The notes under the pieces are model-generated. The model searched no databases. It saw only the letters and a program-made list of their open reading frames with translations, and had not been told where the DNA came from. A DNA stretch of 64,000 bases from Nemopilema nomurai (lineage: Eukaryota > Cnidaria > Scyphozoa > Rhizostomeae > Rhizostomatidae). The DNA lies in assembly GCA_003864495.1 (NCBI GenBank), contig ML133457.1, positions 2,170,001 through 2,234,000 of the forward strand. The letters run 5' to 3'. Positions 1 through 9,208 of the stretch are shown here, in pieces. How positions within the stretch are numbered: the stretch's first letter is position 1; every line of letters starts with the position of its first letter. A program made the translations under genes and the position numbers.

Positions 1-66
1 GCACATACGAATGCATTGCACAGAACAGAGTTGGCACATCAAGGACCACAGTCTTTCTTTTCGTAG

Positions 67-764
67 TTGGAACAAAATCCGACTGTCGAGAGGTCTTACA
101 GAGTGTTCCATTGTCCAAAGATGGCGTCTACAGGCTCAAATCAGGGAACCATTGGTGTCAGATGAGCCCGCTTGGTGCGTGTTGCGGTGGCGGATGGACA
201 TTGGCGCTGAAAGCTGATGGGTCAAAGATGACATTTGCCGCCAGTGCGTCTTACTGGACAAGTAGTAACGTTTATAAGGCCCGCGATCTGGTTCGCTCAC
301 TGTCCGATGTAGCAGAGGCTAAATTCCCAGCATTTAATTCACTGGCGTTTGGCAGAATATGCTTGGGAATTAAAGATGGGAATCGTGGCTACAATTATCT
401 TAGTATCCCAATAGCAGGCCAGTCCCTCCTGAGCATATTTCAATCAGGAAAATTTGTCGCCACGAATTTGGGGAGAAGGAAATGGAAGAATCTGATAGTC
501 GGGTCATCATTGCAAGTCAATTGTAACCGAGAAGGAATAAATGTGAAAGATGACCATAAGGGGTTAATAAGGGCAAGAATTGGAATCGTCGGTAATAATG
601 AAAATCATTGCGGCAGTCCTGATTCCGCTATTGGTGCTGGTTTGCATCCATTTTCTTATCGTTGTGAAGCCCTTCGCCCCATTACTGGTGGAAACTTTGC
701 ATTTTGTCGTCCGGATAATGGTGCCAAAGCGTTGCCAAGTGAAATATCAATTTATGTGCAGTAG
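67..764 (+). CDS. Fibrinogen-like secreted protein (coral SOMP5-like), 3' terminal exon, 5' part outside window
   Basis: This reads as the terminal exon of a gene that begins left of the window. A pyrimidine-rich stretch ending in TTTTCGTAG supplies a splice acceptor at 66. Two bases then complete a codon, and an open frame of about 231 codons runs to the stop at 762-764. The protein shows DCREVLQSVPLSKDGVYRL, then a glycine/tryptophan box GGGWTLALKADG typical of fibrinogen-like C-terminal domains. EAKFPAFNSLAF, a LQVNCNREG box and ARIGIVGNNENHCGSPDSAI follow. That order matches my memory of the cnidarian family that includes coral 'uncharacterized skeletal organic matrix protein 5' and many sea-anemone paralogues, which are secreted and probably bind ligand or matrix. 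A signal peptide would lie upstream and cannot be seen. A poly(A) signal AATAAA lies at 904-909. A truncated copy follows within 600 bases. The family is fairly sure; the biological role is not. Confidence 0.75.
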
Positions 765-903
765 AAAGCTCGAAAATGCTTATATTTGGAAGACTGTTTT
801 GAAGACTATAACTGTTTTCTAAATTCAATGAGGAGCATTGAACCAGTGCTGTATACTGTAAAGCTTCCAATCAAGGCTCACTTATTTTAAAACTCCTTCC
901 CCT

Positions 904-909
904 AATAAA
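904..909 (+). terminator. Poly(A) signal of the fibrinogen-like gene
   Basis: The hexamer AATAAA lies 140 bases after the stop codon on the same strand, in a place expected for a short 3' UTR. This is motif evidence only. Confidence 0.4.
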
Positions 910-1274
910 TGTCCCCTCCCTGAAGGGGCATTCATGAGAATCCCTTGCCATAGCAAATGATAGAAAAATATCTTATCATTGGGTTGTTCCAAGGATGCAG
1001 AGTTAATTTGAAAACAGGTGGGAGTGAAGACCGTGCTCCAATGGGGGAGCCCTTTTGATAGATCAATCTTCGTTGCCTCATGACAAGGTGAGAGATACGA
1101 AGCTATTTGTTATGGAGTCGGCACATTCGGATATTAAAGGTGCGAATCAGCCGTTTAATTTCCTCGACGAAGATAAAGACCTGTAGAGTAATTACGTTTG
1201 ACAGAAATGAAGGAGATTTTTAACTTTTCAAATAAACGCTGTACTTGCTGATTTTGATGATTGGTTTGACCCAG

Positions 1275-1567
1275 TATATTTAGAAATTCCAGTTGTAGGC
1301 CAGTCCCTCCTGAGCATATTTCAATCAGGGAAATATGTCGCCTCAAATTTCGGGAGAAGGAAATGGATGACATCGTATAGCGAGTCATTGCAAGTCAATT
1401 GTAACCGAGAAGGAATAAATGTGAAAGATGACAAAGGGTTAATAAGGGCAAGAATTGGAATCATCGGTAATAATGAGTATGATTGCACCACTCCTGATTC
1501 CGCTCTTGGTATTGGTTTACATAATAAAAGGTATGGTTATCACAGAGTATCCATTTATGTTCAATAG
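1275..1567 (+). pseudogene. Truncated tandem copy of the fibrinogen-like domain
   Basis: From about 1283 to the stop at 1565-1567 the reading frame repeats the second half of the preceding gene: GQSLLSIFQSGKYVASN, then SLQVNCNREG, INVKDD, ARIGIIGNNEYDC and a final SIYVQ. Long stretches of DNA are nearly identical to the first copy, so the duplication looks recent. Differences include one missing codon after INVKDD and a much shorter C-terminal segment. The N-terminal half with the GGGWTL box is absent from the preceding kilobase, and the frame is closed by a TGA at 1208-1210. It is either a partial-duplication pseudogene or a terminal exon starting after the CCAG at 1271-1274. With no start exon visible I favour a broken copy. 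A weak ATTAAA poly(A) signal lies near 1617. Confidence 0.65.
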
Positions 1568-2221
1568 GAAGACCATGTAAGCGGAAAGTGCCAAAAAATT
1601 CTATGGTTTTTTTTGTATTAAAGCTTTCTACAAAATTTTTTAAGTTCTAGAACTATTATTATTTGTTTTTTAACTTCAAACTTCTTTATTCAAAAGCGAC
1701 TCATTATCATTTTCAAGCTGGCAGGTAGAGGTTGAAGTTTACGTTTTCAAGGCTTTGATACACCGTTTTACTTCAAGTTGTGAACGCTACTAGTCCTGAA
1801 CCCTTTAACAATGTCGTCAAAGCAATGTCCTTGCTTTTGTCAACTTTATAGAAGGAAAACCCTGGTAATTTTAAATAAATAAATTATGGTCAGTGCATGT
1901 TGGAAGTGTGAAATATCAATCCTGATCTTGTATTCCAGAGGACCGTTCCCCCTGCATAGCTTTCTCATTAGCCCATTTCATTAGTTCGCATTCGCCTATG
2001 CCCAGGGGGTAGTAACATATAAAGGTTCCTTACCTAGCGATAACACATTGTTGATTATGATAGATGATGTGTGCTTTGGTTGGGATGCTCCAAGCTGAAG
2101 AAGTGTATAACCAACAAAGGCCACTAGAAAAAAACAATTACGAAATGACACATGACTTGATTACAATCCTACGAATTAATTATGATAATTGAATCGGATG
2201 ACATATATAGTTATCACTGAA
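1568..2221. other. Intergenic sequence, no gene seen
   Basis: No recognisable coding segment lies between the truncated fibrinogen-like copy and the 19-bp satellite. The sequence is AT-rich with many stops in all frames. Confidence 0.5.
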
Positions 2222-2370
2222 ATCACGAGACATGATCGCAATCACGAGACATGATCGCAATCACGAGACATGATCGCAATCACGAGACATGATCGCAATC
2301 ACGAGAGATGATCGCAATCACGAGACATGATCGCAATCACGAGACATGATCACAATCACGAGACATGATT
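2222..2370. repeat. 19-bp tandem repeat, about 8 copies
   Basis: The unit atcacgagacatgatcgca repeats head to tail with starts at 2222, 2241, 2260, 2279, 2298, 2317, 2336 and 2355. Copies differ by single substitutions, such as GAGAG for GAGAC near 2305 and CACAATC for CGCAATC near 2350. The last copy decays into unique sequence. Every full unit has CATGATC at its centre and most contain GATC. It is a minisatellite; no function is evident. Confidence 0.95.
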
Positions 2371-2399
2371 AGAACTATGATTAATGATCACGAAGGTTA

Positions 2400-4225
2400 A
2401 AAGGCATGGCGCATGCTCCTTTTTATATCTATGTTTTCTCTACTTGAGATGTTAGCAAAATTGAGTACCCTGTAGAAAACCTCTTTTTGTAACACCAAAA
2501 ACATCCAAATTTTTTATGGTTGAGACCTTTCCTTGACAAAAACATAACCTCTGGGAAACGCGGGTAATCGGTTTAACATTTACAGAAACCCACGTGATAC
2601 CATACGATGTTGATCTCAAATCACTTGGATTCAAATTTTTTAGCGAATGGGCGAATAAAGACGGGCTCAATGATTAAAGATTTTCTGTATGTCACGTATA
2701 GCTGTGTTTAAATGTTTTGGTAAAACAAGTTTATGAGATCTTTTGATTCTTGTTTGAGATCTATCAGATTTGTGATGTAAAAGTCTGTGGTAAATGATTA
2801 AGAACTAAAGATGCAAGCGTACACACCTAGGGTAACCTTACGTTTATAGCAGTTTCAGATGCTCAGTTCACCTTATCTTGAACATGATCTAAATTTGGTA
2901 ATTTGCCCATCTCAACCACTTACATCTTTTTTAAGCATAAACAAAGAAGAGAATGAGCTACGTTCGGATTATAAGGCCTATCTAAGGAATGACACGAAAC
3001 ACGAAAATAGGCCTAAATTAATATTCAACTAAAAGACGAGCAAATTCAATAAACAATCATATTGTTGAGTAAACGCTTGAAATGATTCACAACTCTAAAA
3101 GACGTTGTCGCCGTATTCGTAAACGTCTCATCTCACAGCCGGGTTTACGGGAAACCTGGCAACAAAGAAAGTCGAGGGGCTTCTTAACTATCACAGGCCA
3201 GTGCAAATGAACTGGGTTGATGCACACATGAATATGCGAGAAAGGAGTTAAAGGAACGGACTGAACTGATTGTGCATACACTGGTCTGGAAATAGGGTGA
3301 TATATCTTGGTAAAAACAAAGTTACAACGGGGCATAGTGGTTCTTATAGGATGGGTGTGAATGGAATTTGGACAAACTTTCGTGTTTGCTGCGGTATTAT
3401 TGAAAAATTACTGCGGTATTATTAAGAAAAAATAGTTGAAGGAAGCCTCACTCACATAAGACCATTAATGGTTCCATTGCAATAGCGTTCCTGGTGTAGA
3501 TTCTAGGCTTAAATTGTCGAGTCTCTTGAAAGAATCCAGAATGCGATGAGCAGTATCACACCATTTGTTTCCCTCGCCTTAATAACGCAGACTTTTCAAC
3601 CTTAAAATTTCTTTTATTCGAAATTGCAAAGCGTTACGCGCTTTTGAAGACATCTTTTAAGCAGTGACAATAGCGGCATTCCGCCTCCATTGTAGCCCTG
3701 ACGATAAAGTTTCTATGGTTTCAAAAGAATGTCGAATTTACACAATACACCGGTCTATGAATCGTCGTTCTGTAACACAGTGACTCAGAAATAAACAAGG
3801 CAGTAAAATGACAGAATCGATAGAATTTACAGTGACGTTGGCGGCAATCGAGATATCCAGGAAGACTGATTACCAGGAGGTGAATCCGGATGAATAATCC
3901 ATGTAACCATTCTATGCCAGGAAGGTGGTTGAATTGAGTTTCTTAAAGTTGTTCTATCACACTTTACGATTAACAATAATAAATATAATATAAATTTAGT
4001 TAAGTTTCATGTAGCTTTACCTATTGGTACCTTTTTGGACCGAGTAATACGTCACCTTTCCCTTTCTGTCGGGCAACATGGGGTCTGGGAACGAAGATGA
4101 CTACGTAGGTTTAGCCTTCCTCTTTGCCCACGCGTTCTCAACACGCCAACCTCTGTGCAACTTCTATCAAAGTTGCCGTCAATTGAAGAAATCTCGTCAC
4201 AGGACAATGTTTCTGACCACTGATA
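2400..4225. other. Intergenic sequence, no gene seen
   Basis: Short open frames exist on both strands, but none resembles a known family or has convincing splice sites. I see no coding signal. Confidence 0.45.
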
Positions 4226-4228
4226 TTA

Positions 4229-4690
4229 GGCCCCGTTTACATGAGACTGGTCCCCAAGCGCTCCGCAACCATACTAGTTCACTTCCTCCTGTTTACACGA
4301 GACCGATTCCAAGAAAGTTCACTTACAAGTTACACGTTCTGTTCAAATGAGACCTAAACCCGAGAAGATCGTTGAGGCTAGTTTACACTTGGTCGTATCA
4401 AGCTGCTGGCTCTAGCGACCTGAAAATCACAGAGTCAAAATCACATGATAGTTTGCAGTATTCTCATTGGACAGTAACCTCAACGTACTCAAAAAGATCC
4501 TGTTTCGAGTGCTTACACGAGACCAAGTGAGACCGGCTCCAAGTGAGTACGCTTTCGTAGGCGAACTCAAATGAGTACGGCTAGGTGATTTAAAATTAGA
4601 TCTTTTAGGCAGGTCTCGTGTAAACAGAACGCCCAAGTGAACTCAAATGGATTCGTATCTTTTTGGAAGTGGTCTCGTGTGAAAAGGGTC
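4229..4690. mobile_element. PIF/Harbinger-like miniature inverted-repeat element (MITE)
   Basis: The left end ggccccgtttacatgagac and the right end, which reads ggtctcgtgtgaaaagggtc, are imperfect inverted repeats of about 20 bases. The element is flanked by the trinucleotide TTA on both sides (4226-4228 and 4691-4693). TTA target duplications with GGCC/GGGCC-type ends are characteristic of PIF/Harbinger elements and their Tourist-like MITEs. The interior contains more inverted copies of the phrase ctcgtgtaaac, so the element can fold extensively. It has no transposase and is non-autonomous. Small open frames overlapping it are not genes. Confidence 0.7.
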
Positions 4691-4744
4691 TTAAAAATGC
4701 TCTTGGATGCTATGAGGGTAGTAATAGGAAGCCAGTATTACGAA

Positions 4745-5011
4745 CATAGGCGCCGACTACGTGGGGGCTCAGCCCCCCCCCTGGGAATTTCGTTTGGAAT
4801 CAATAAAAGAATTGAACTGATGATACTGTAGACCATGATGTTATATCTGCTTTATTAAAATGTTTTGTTATTATACATACTACATATGTTGTATTACGTT
4901 ATTAAAGCGACAGGTAATTTCTCTACCTTTCAACTTTTTTTAATTTGTTTTAAATTTTGAGCCAACCCCCAACCCCCCCCCCCCTGGGGAAAATAAAAGT
5001 CGGCGCCTATG
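4745..5011. mobile_element. hAT-like MITE with perfect 8-bp target-site duplication
   Basis: The element starts with cataggcgccgact and ends with its exact reverse complement, giving perfect 14-bp terminal inverted repeats. It is bounded on both sides by the 8-bp duplication ATTACGAA (4737-4744 and 5012-5019). An 8-bp duplication with short ends beginning CA is the mark of hAT-superfamily insertion. The 267-bp interior carries C/G homopolymer runs and no transposase. The perfect ends and duplication imply a fairly young insertion. Confidence 0.9.
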
Positions 5012-5049
5012 ATTACGAAGGTAGTATTATGAAGATAGCATTATGAAGG

Positions 5050-5500
5050 TAGTACAGTAAGTCCCTGCATATGAGAAACTCAGATTTTCAAACCAGGCTG
5101 TTGAGTTTCTTATACGTAAGAAAATATTTTCAAATCAGGCTGGCTGGTTTCTTATATGTTCATTAGGAAAGTTTCTTTTTTATGGGAGGCTTTCTTATGA
5201 AAAAAACCTATTTTTGAATTCAAGGAACATGTTTTATTGTAACAAATGATACTCTAATAGATGAGTATGGATGAAATAAGTAAAAAATACTGTATATCTT
5301 TGAAAAATCTAGTGTCTCAGAAAAAGTTTTAATTTTATTAAATGATTTTCTCCATTTACCATCATTTATAAGAAATTGGGGAAAAATGAGGCTGGCTGGT
5401 TTCTTATAGAGAAGAAAATATTCTCTGTGCTGGCAGGCTGCAGTTTCTTATATGTACGTTTCTTATATGCGGGAATTTTCTTATATGAAGGTAGTATTAT
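5050..5500. mobile_element. Degenerate pogo/Tc1-like inverted-repeat element
   Basis: After a TA dinucleotide the sequence begins cagtaagtccctgcatatga, resembling the CAGT...CC...AT starts of pogo/Tigger elements. Inside, variants of gtttcttatatg recur in both orientations, and the phrase ggctggctggtttcttata occurs near 5140 and 5390. The right side has gtttcttatatgcgggaa, the approximate inverse of the left end, but no clean terminus. Direct repeats of a gtagtattatgaag-type phrase surround both sides. It reads as an old non-autonomous element with its right end lost; the family assignment is tentative. Confidence 0.4.
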
Positions 5501-5699
5501 GAAGGTAGTATTACAAAGGAATTTTAAAAATAGAATCGGAAATCAACAGCTGCTCATTTTCATTGTATACTTCAGCATACAAAAATGGTATCTACTTTGG
5601 GCTAGACTTTCTCAAATCATGTTAGCCTTGAGAACTACATGCTTTTTTATAAGGACCCATTTTTAAAGAACCTACATGTAGAAGGCCGAAATATTTAAA

Positions 5700-6985
5700 G
5701 AGCTTATACTGCTAAAAACGAAATCCATAAGGAATTTTTCGATTTGAAATATATTTATAACTGCAAGCATCAATAACTAAAAAGCCAGTACCATTCATTT
5801 GCAGCCAATCCTCGCATAGATTGTTTGCTATTCGTGTGCCAGGTGCTTCGTTAAGTAGTTTCCGCATATGCTGTCTCGCCCCTCTCTCTATAAAGTGTTA
5901 AGGCTTATTGTAGGTAAAACACCGTAAGTGAGAACTTAATGAACTTTGAAGGAACTTTGAAGGAACTTTTAAGAAACTTTTGAAACTAGGCCTTAGGGTA
6001 GGTTCCTTATAAAAAAGGGTGCATTCCAATACTTTGTAACAGTACAAGGAAATCCAACATTTTGTATTCTTGTGAGATTCATTCAATACAAGTACAGAAA
6101 ACCCGTTTGCCTTGACTTTCAACAATCTTTTTGCTTCTGCGCAACAGTCTGTTTTGATGACAATCGAAGAGCTCAAAGTTCCACTCTTTCAGCACTGAGT
6201 GGTACAAACGACAAACGTATGCAAATTGAGTGGTGCAGACATGTATTTTCCTGGCCAATTGAACTTTGAAACTCGTTCTATAGTCTCATTTTGCTCCCAC
6301 TAACAACAGAGAAACAAATGAGAAATGCAAAAGCATTGTGCCCCGTTCTCAGGTAATTGTCTTTCCGCTCCAACCAGATCCTGTTCCTCATCAAAAGTCG
6401 TTTTTAGAAGTTTGAACTTAAGCTCTTGTGTATATTTTTCCATTAGCTTTACAAGGACGGTGATTTTATTGAGCGATTAATCAATAATGGTTGATTCAAA
6501 ATCAAATGGAAAAGACGTCTATGTTTTTGTAACATCACGAGAAAGAATACTGTTTTATACATTTAGAACAGAGTTGGTGGCTTGCATTTGAAAACAGAAA
6601 GGAGGATGCACCTTGTAAAAATGAAAGGGTTTATTGAAGGCCGCCGTGATGGTTGACAGTAAGAGATTTAAACACGTGAAATTCTAAAAATGTTCTTACA
6701 AGCCACGCAAAGAAATTGAAGAGCATCTGATCTCATCTTCAACTACTTCTTAACTATCTCCATTGTTTTCAAACATTGCTGCTATATAAATTACTCTAGA
6801 AAAATTAGGATGCCAGATCCCCCTCACCCCTGTTGTACCAGCTCTATATGAATAACATAGGCCATGACTAGATGTAAAAAAGGAAGCTAGTATCTCTTGT
6901 CGGGTGACACGAACTGTTTTTAACAAGGTTTCAGACCACTTATTGGCTTCATTAACATCATTCTTGTGAAATACATACAACACTC
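5700..6985. other. Intergenic sequence, no gene seen
   Basis: Only chance-like open frames occur. A small direct repeat, gaactttgaaggaacttt, lies near 5941-5970. No coding motifs are seen. Confidence 0.4.
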
Positions 6986-6988
6986 TTA

Positions 6989-7709
6989 GGCCCCGTTCAC
7001 ACGGGAACGCAATCGTTCCGTTCCATTTTGTTTCCAATTTCTGGAACGGAATACTATACTGTTCACACGGTAACGGGACGATTGCGTATCGATTTTTGTT
7101 TATGTTCAGACGGGAACGCAATCGTTCCGTTCTGCAATTTTCGCGCCAAAATAAGTAAATGAGCTTTAATGCGCATGTCAACAATGGGGATTGATTTCGT
7201 CATTTTGATCTCTGAGCCGATTTCGCTGGCTTTTAAACAATTTGAATAAAAAATAATCGAATGGAGAATGTTAAAGCGCCCCAAAAGAGCAAGCTCATGG
7301 TAAAAAAGAAGCCAAACCTAAAGGGAAGGGACTTCAAAGGTTGCAGAATGGTGTTAAGTATTTTAAATGGATAGACTACGAGAGTGTAGCTAATGAAACT
7401 GCAAGAAGACCAAAAGTGTTTGTGAAATACTCAATTTTCTTCGCTTTGATTACTATTGTCACCTCTTGCTTCCCACAACAACAACACAGACGCATGCGTC
7501 AAAGGCAAAACTATTAGCGTTCACACGGGAACGGAACGAAACTATTGCGTACCGTTCCACTTTTCGTATCACTTATTTTATCGTTCCACTTTTTGGAATG
7601 GAACGATGTCATTTGAAGCGTTCCCGTGTGAACACAACCACTGGGCGTTACACCTCTCGGAACGGAGAAGAACGGAACGGAACGATTGCGTTCCCATGTG
7701 AACAGGGCC
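6989..7709. mobile_element. PIF/Harbinger-like MITE with long terminal inverted repeats
   Basis: The left terminus ggccccgttcacacgggaac continues for roughly 37 bases and is matched at the right terminus by its near-perfect reverse complement, ending in gtgaacagggcc. TTA flanks both ends (6986-6988 and 7710-7712), a typical PIF/Harbinger target duplication. Sub-copies of the cgttcacacgggaacg phrase in both orientations lie inside, for example near 7056-7120 and 7520-7640. Several 70-140 residue open frames here simply translate these repeats. There is no transposase. It shares its end type and target site with the element at 4229-4690. Confidence 0.85.
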
Positions 7710-7816
7710 TTAGGCTCCTTGGCAGATAGTCATATAGAAAAGGCGACTGTGAAGAGTTCTCCGTTCTTTCGTTTGCTAGGCCTAAGATTAGTGCATTTAT
7801 AGCGGTTTCATAAACT

Positions 7817-7864
7817 GGGGAGAGAGAGAGAGAGAGAGAGGGGGGGGGGATGGGAGAGAGAGAG
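7817..7864. repeat. (GA)n / poly-G simple repeat
   Basis: A run of GA dinucleotides is interrupted by a block of ten Gs and followed by more GA. It is a simple low-complexity microsatellite. Confidence 0.95.
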
Positions 7865-7869
7865 TAACA

Positions 7870-9020
7870 GGATGTCTACGGAGAAAATTCAGAATGGCTC
7901 AGAGTTCTTTATGTTAGAAAACTCCAAATACTGGGTCCAAAGTCCATTTATCGTTCCTAAGTGCGATTCCAAAATATCACTAAGAATAGAAAGCCTCAAA
8001 TTTAATGAGAGGGCTAGTTCTATTACCTGAAGACACAGTTTTTTGGATGTATACTTTAATCTCTATATATCATTCGGAAATATTTTTTTAATCATTCAAT
8101 CATTTTTAATAACAGCCATGATGATATGATCAAACCATATTAGTCGCGTGACATAGAATGGACGTTTATAGCTGGTATAGCAATTCACTTTTGCTTTTCA
8201 GTTTCAATTTCATCTGTTGCATATTAAATGCTCCTAATTCTAGATAATTTACATTGTTTAGGGTCAATTATTCGGTTTTGTCCAACTTGGTTTGTATCTA
8301 ATCAAATTCCATTTTAAAGAAACGTTGTTTAGCGATAGTGATTCTAGAAGCAATTCATGATCATTTCTAAAAGTAGACACATTCTACTGGCATTCTACTG
8401 CATCACCTAATAAGAGATTTTATTAACAGTCGAATATTCCGATTTTTACAGAAGCTATTTGCTATTTCACTCAGCGTGAAGAATTCGGGTCATGAGTTGA
8501 CAACGCTTTTAAGAGTGAGTGAAGTATGGGAGAATTGATATAGCAAATGGTTCTTTGCATGAGCATCTATTAAAGCTTACGATAGAACACATCTACTAGA
8601 AAGATTCTTTTGGATCTTTATACTAGAAAGGTTCTACGATCTTTTGGATCTTCCTACTAGAAAGATTCTACAATCTTTCGGTTTCTACAAAGGGGAAATG
8701 AACATTCATACTCAAAATAAAAGAATCTTTAAAAGCAAGGGGCTCAGACATGTTGTTAGATATACCTACGAACTCTATCAGATCAGAAGTAAAAGTTCCC
8801 ATATACAAGTTTATAAGCTTGCAATTCTAATAGTTTCTCAAATAGTTGATAGTAGTTATTAAGATAATAAAGAAAGAGTTTAATAGCTTACACTACTAGA
8901 AATGTACAAACCTCTTCTGAAATAGAGTGACTAAAAGCATATATGTTATGGTATTTGAAAAAAATCCTACAAAATCAGGAAAACCAATCAGAATACTTTC
9001 GATGAAGGTATATTTCGTCA
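7870..9020. other. Intergenic sequence, 3' flank of the AMT-like gene
   Basis: No coding segment is recognised. A short local duplication of the phrase actagaaagattct occurs around 8595-8670. On the minus strand an AATAAA (TTTATT on plus) lies at about 8418-8423 and could end the AMT-like transcript, giving a 3' UTR of about 600 bases; this is unproven. Confidence 0.4.
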
Positions 9021-9023
9021 CTT

Positions 9024-9208
9024 TCAAAAATTGGTGGTGGGACTCCAAGATGGATTGTCGTAGATATTTGTAGACGTCTGTTCGTCATTCTGGTTCACGT
9101 CATTGCCCCGAGTGGTGCTCATAGTTCTCAGTTTGGTTGCAGATTTCCCTTCAGCCTTTGGGTATGCAGGCTCCCCGAATATGGCAATGTCTGTTCCTTG
9201 TGTTTGCT
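9024..9208 (-). CDS. AMT-like gene, exon 9 (C-terminal tail)
   Basis: The minus-strand acceptor TGATTTAG precedes AGCAAACACAAGG. The first two bases complete a Glu codon split with exon 8. The exon encodes EQTQGTDIAIFGEPAYPKAE and a polar, Ser/Thr/Asn-rich tail ending SWSPTTNF before the TGA at 9024-9026. The GTDIAIFGEPAYP stretch matches the conserved cytosolic GxDxxxHGE element of AMT tails, with the usual His replaced by Phe. Confidence 0.85.

Noticed and set aside
2222..2370. CRISPR-like array
   Set aside because: The 19-bp units are contiguous without spacers, and the host is eukaryotic; this is a minisatellite.
4078..4636. Open frames on both strands near 4.1-4.6 kb
   Set aside because: They run into the MITE at 4229-4690 and have no motifs; one is an artefact of the repeated ctcgtgtaaac phrase.
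6750..7729. Several 70-140 residue open frames
   Set aside because: They lie in or overlap the PIF/Harbinger-like MITE and translate its repeated cgttcacacgggaacg phrases in different frames.
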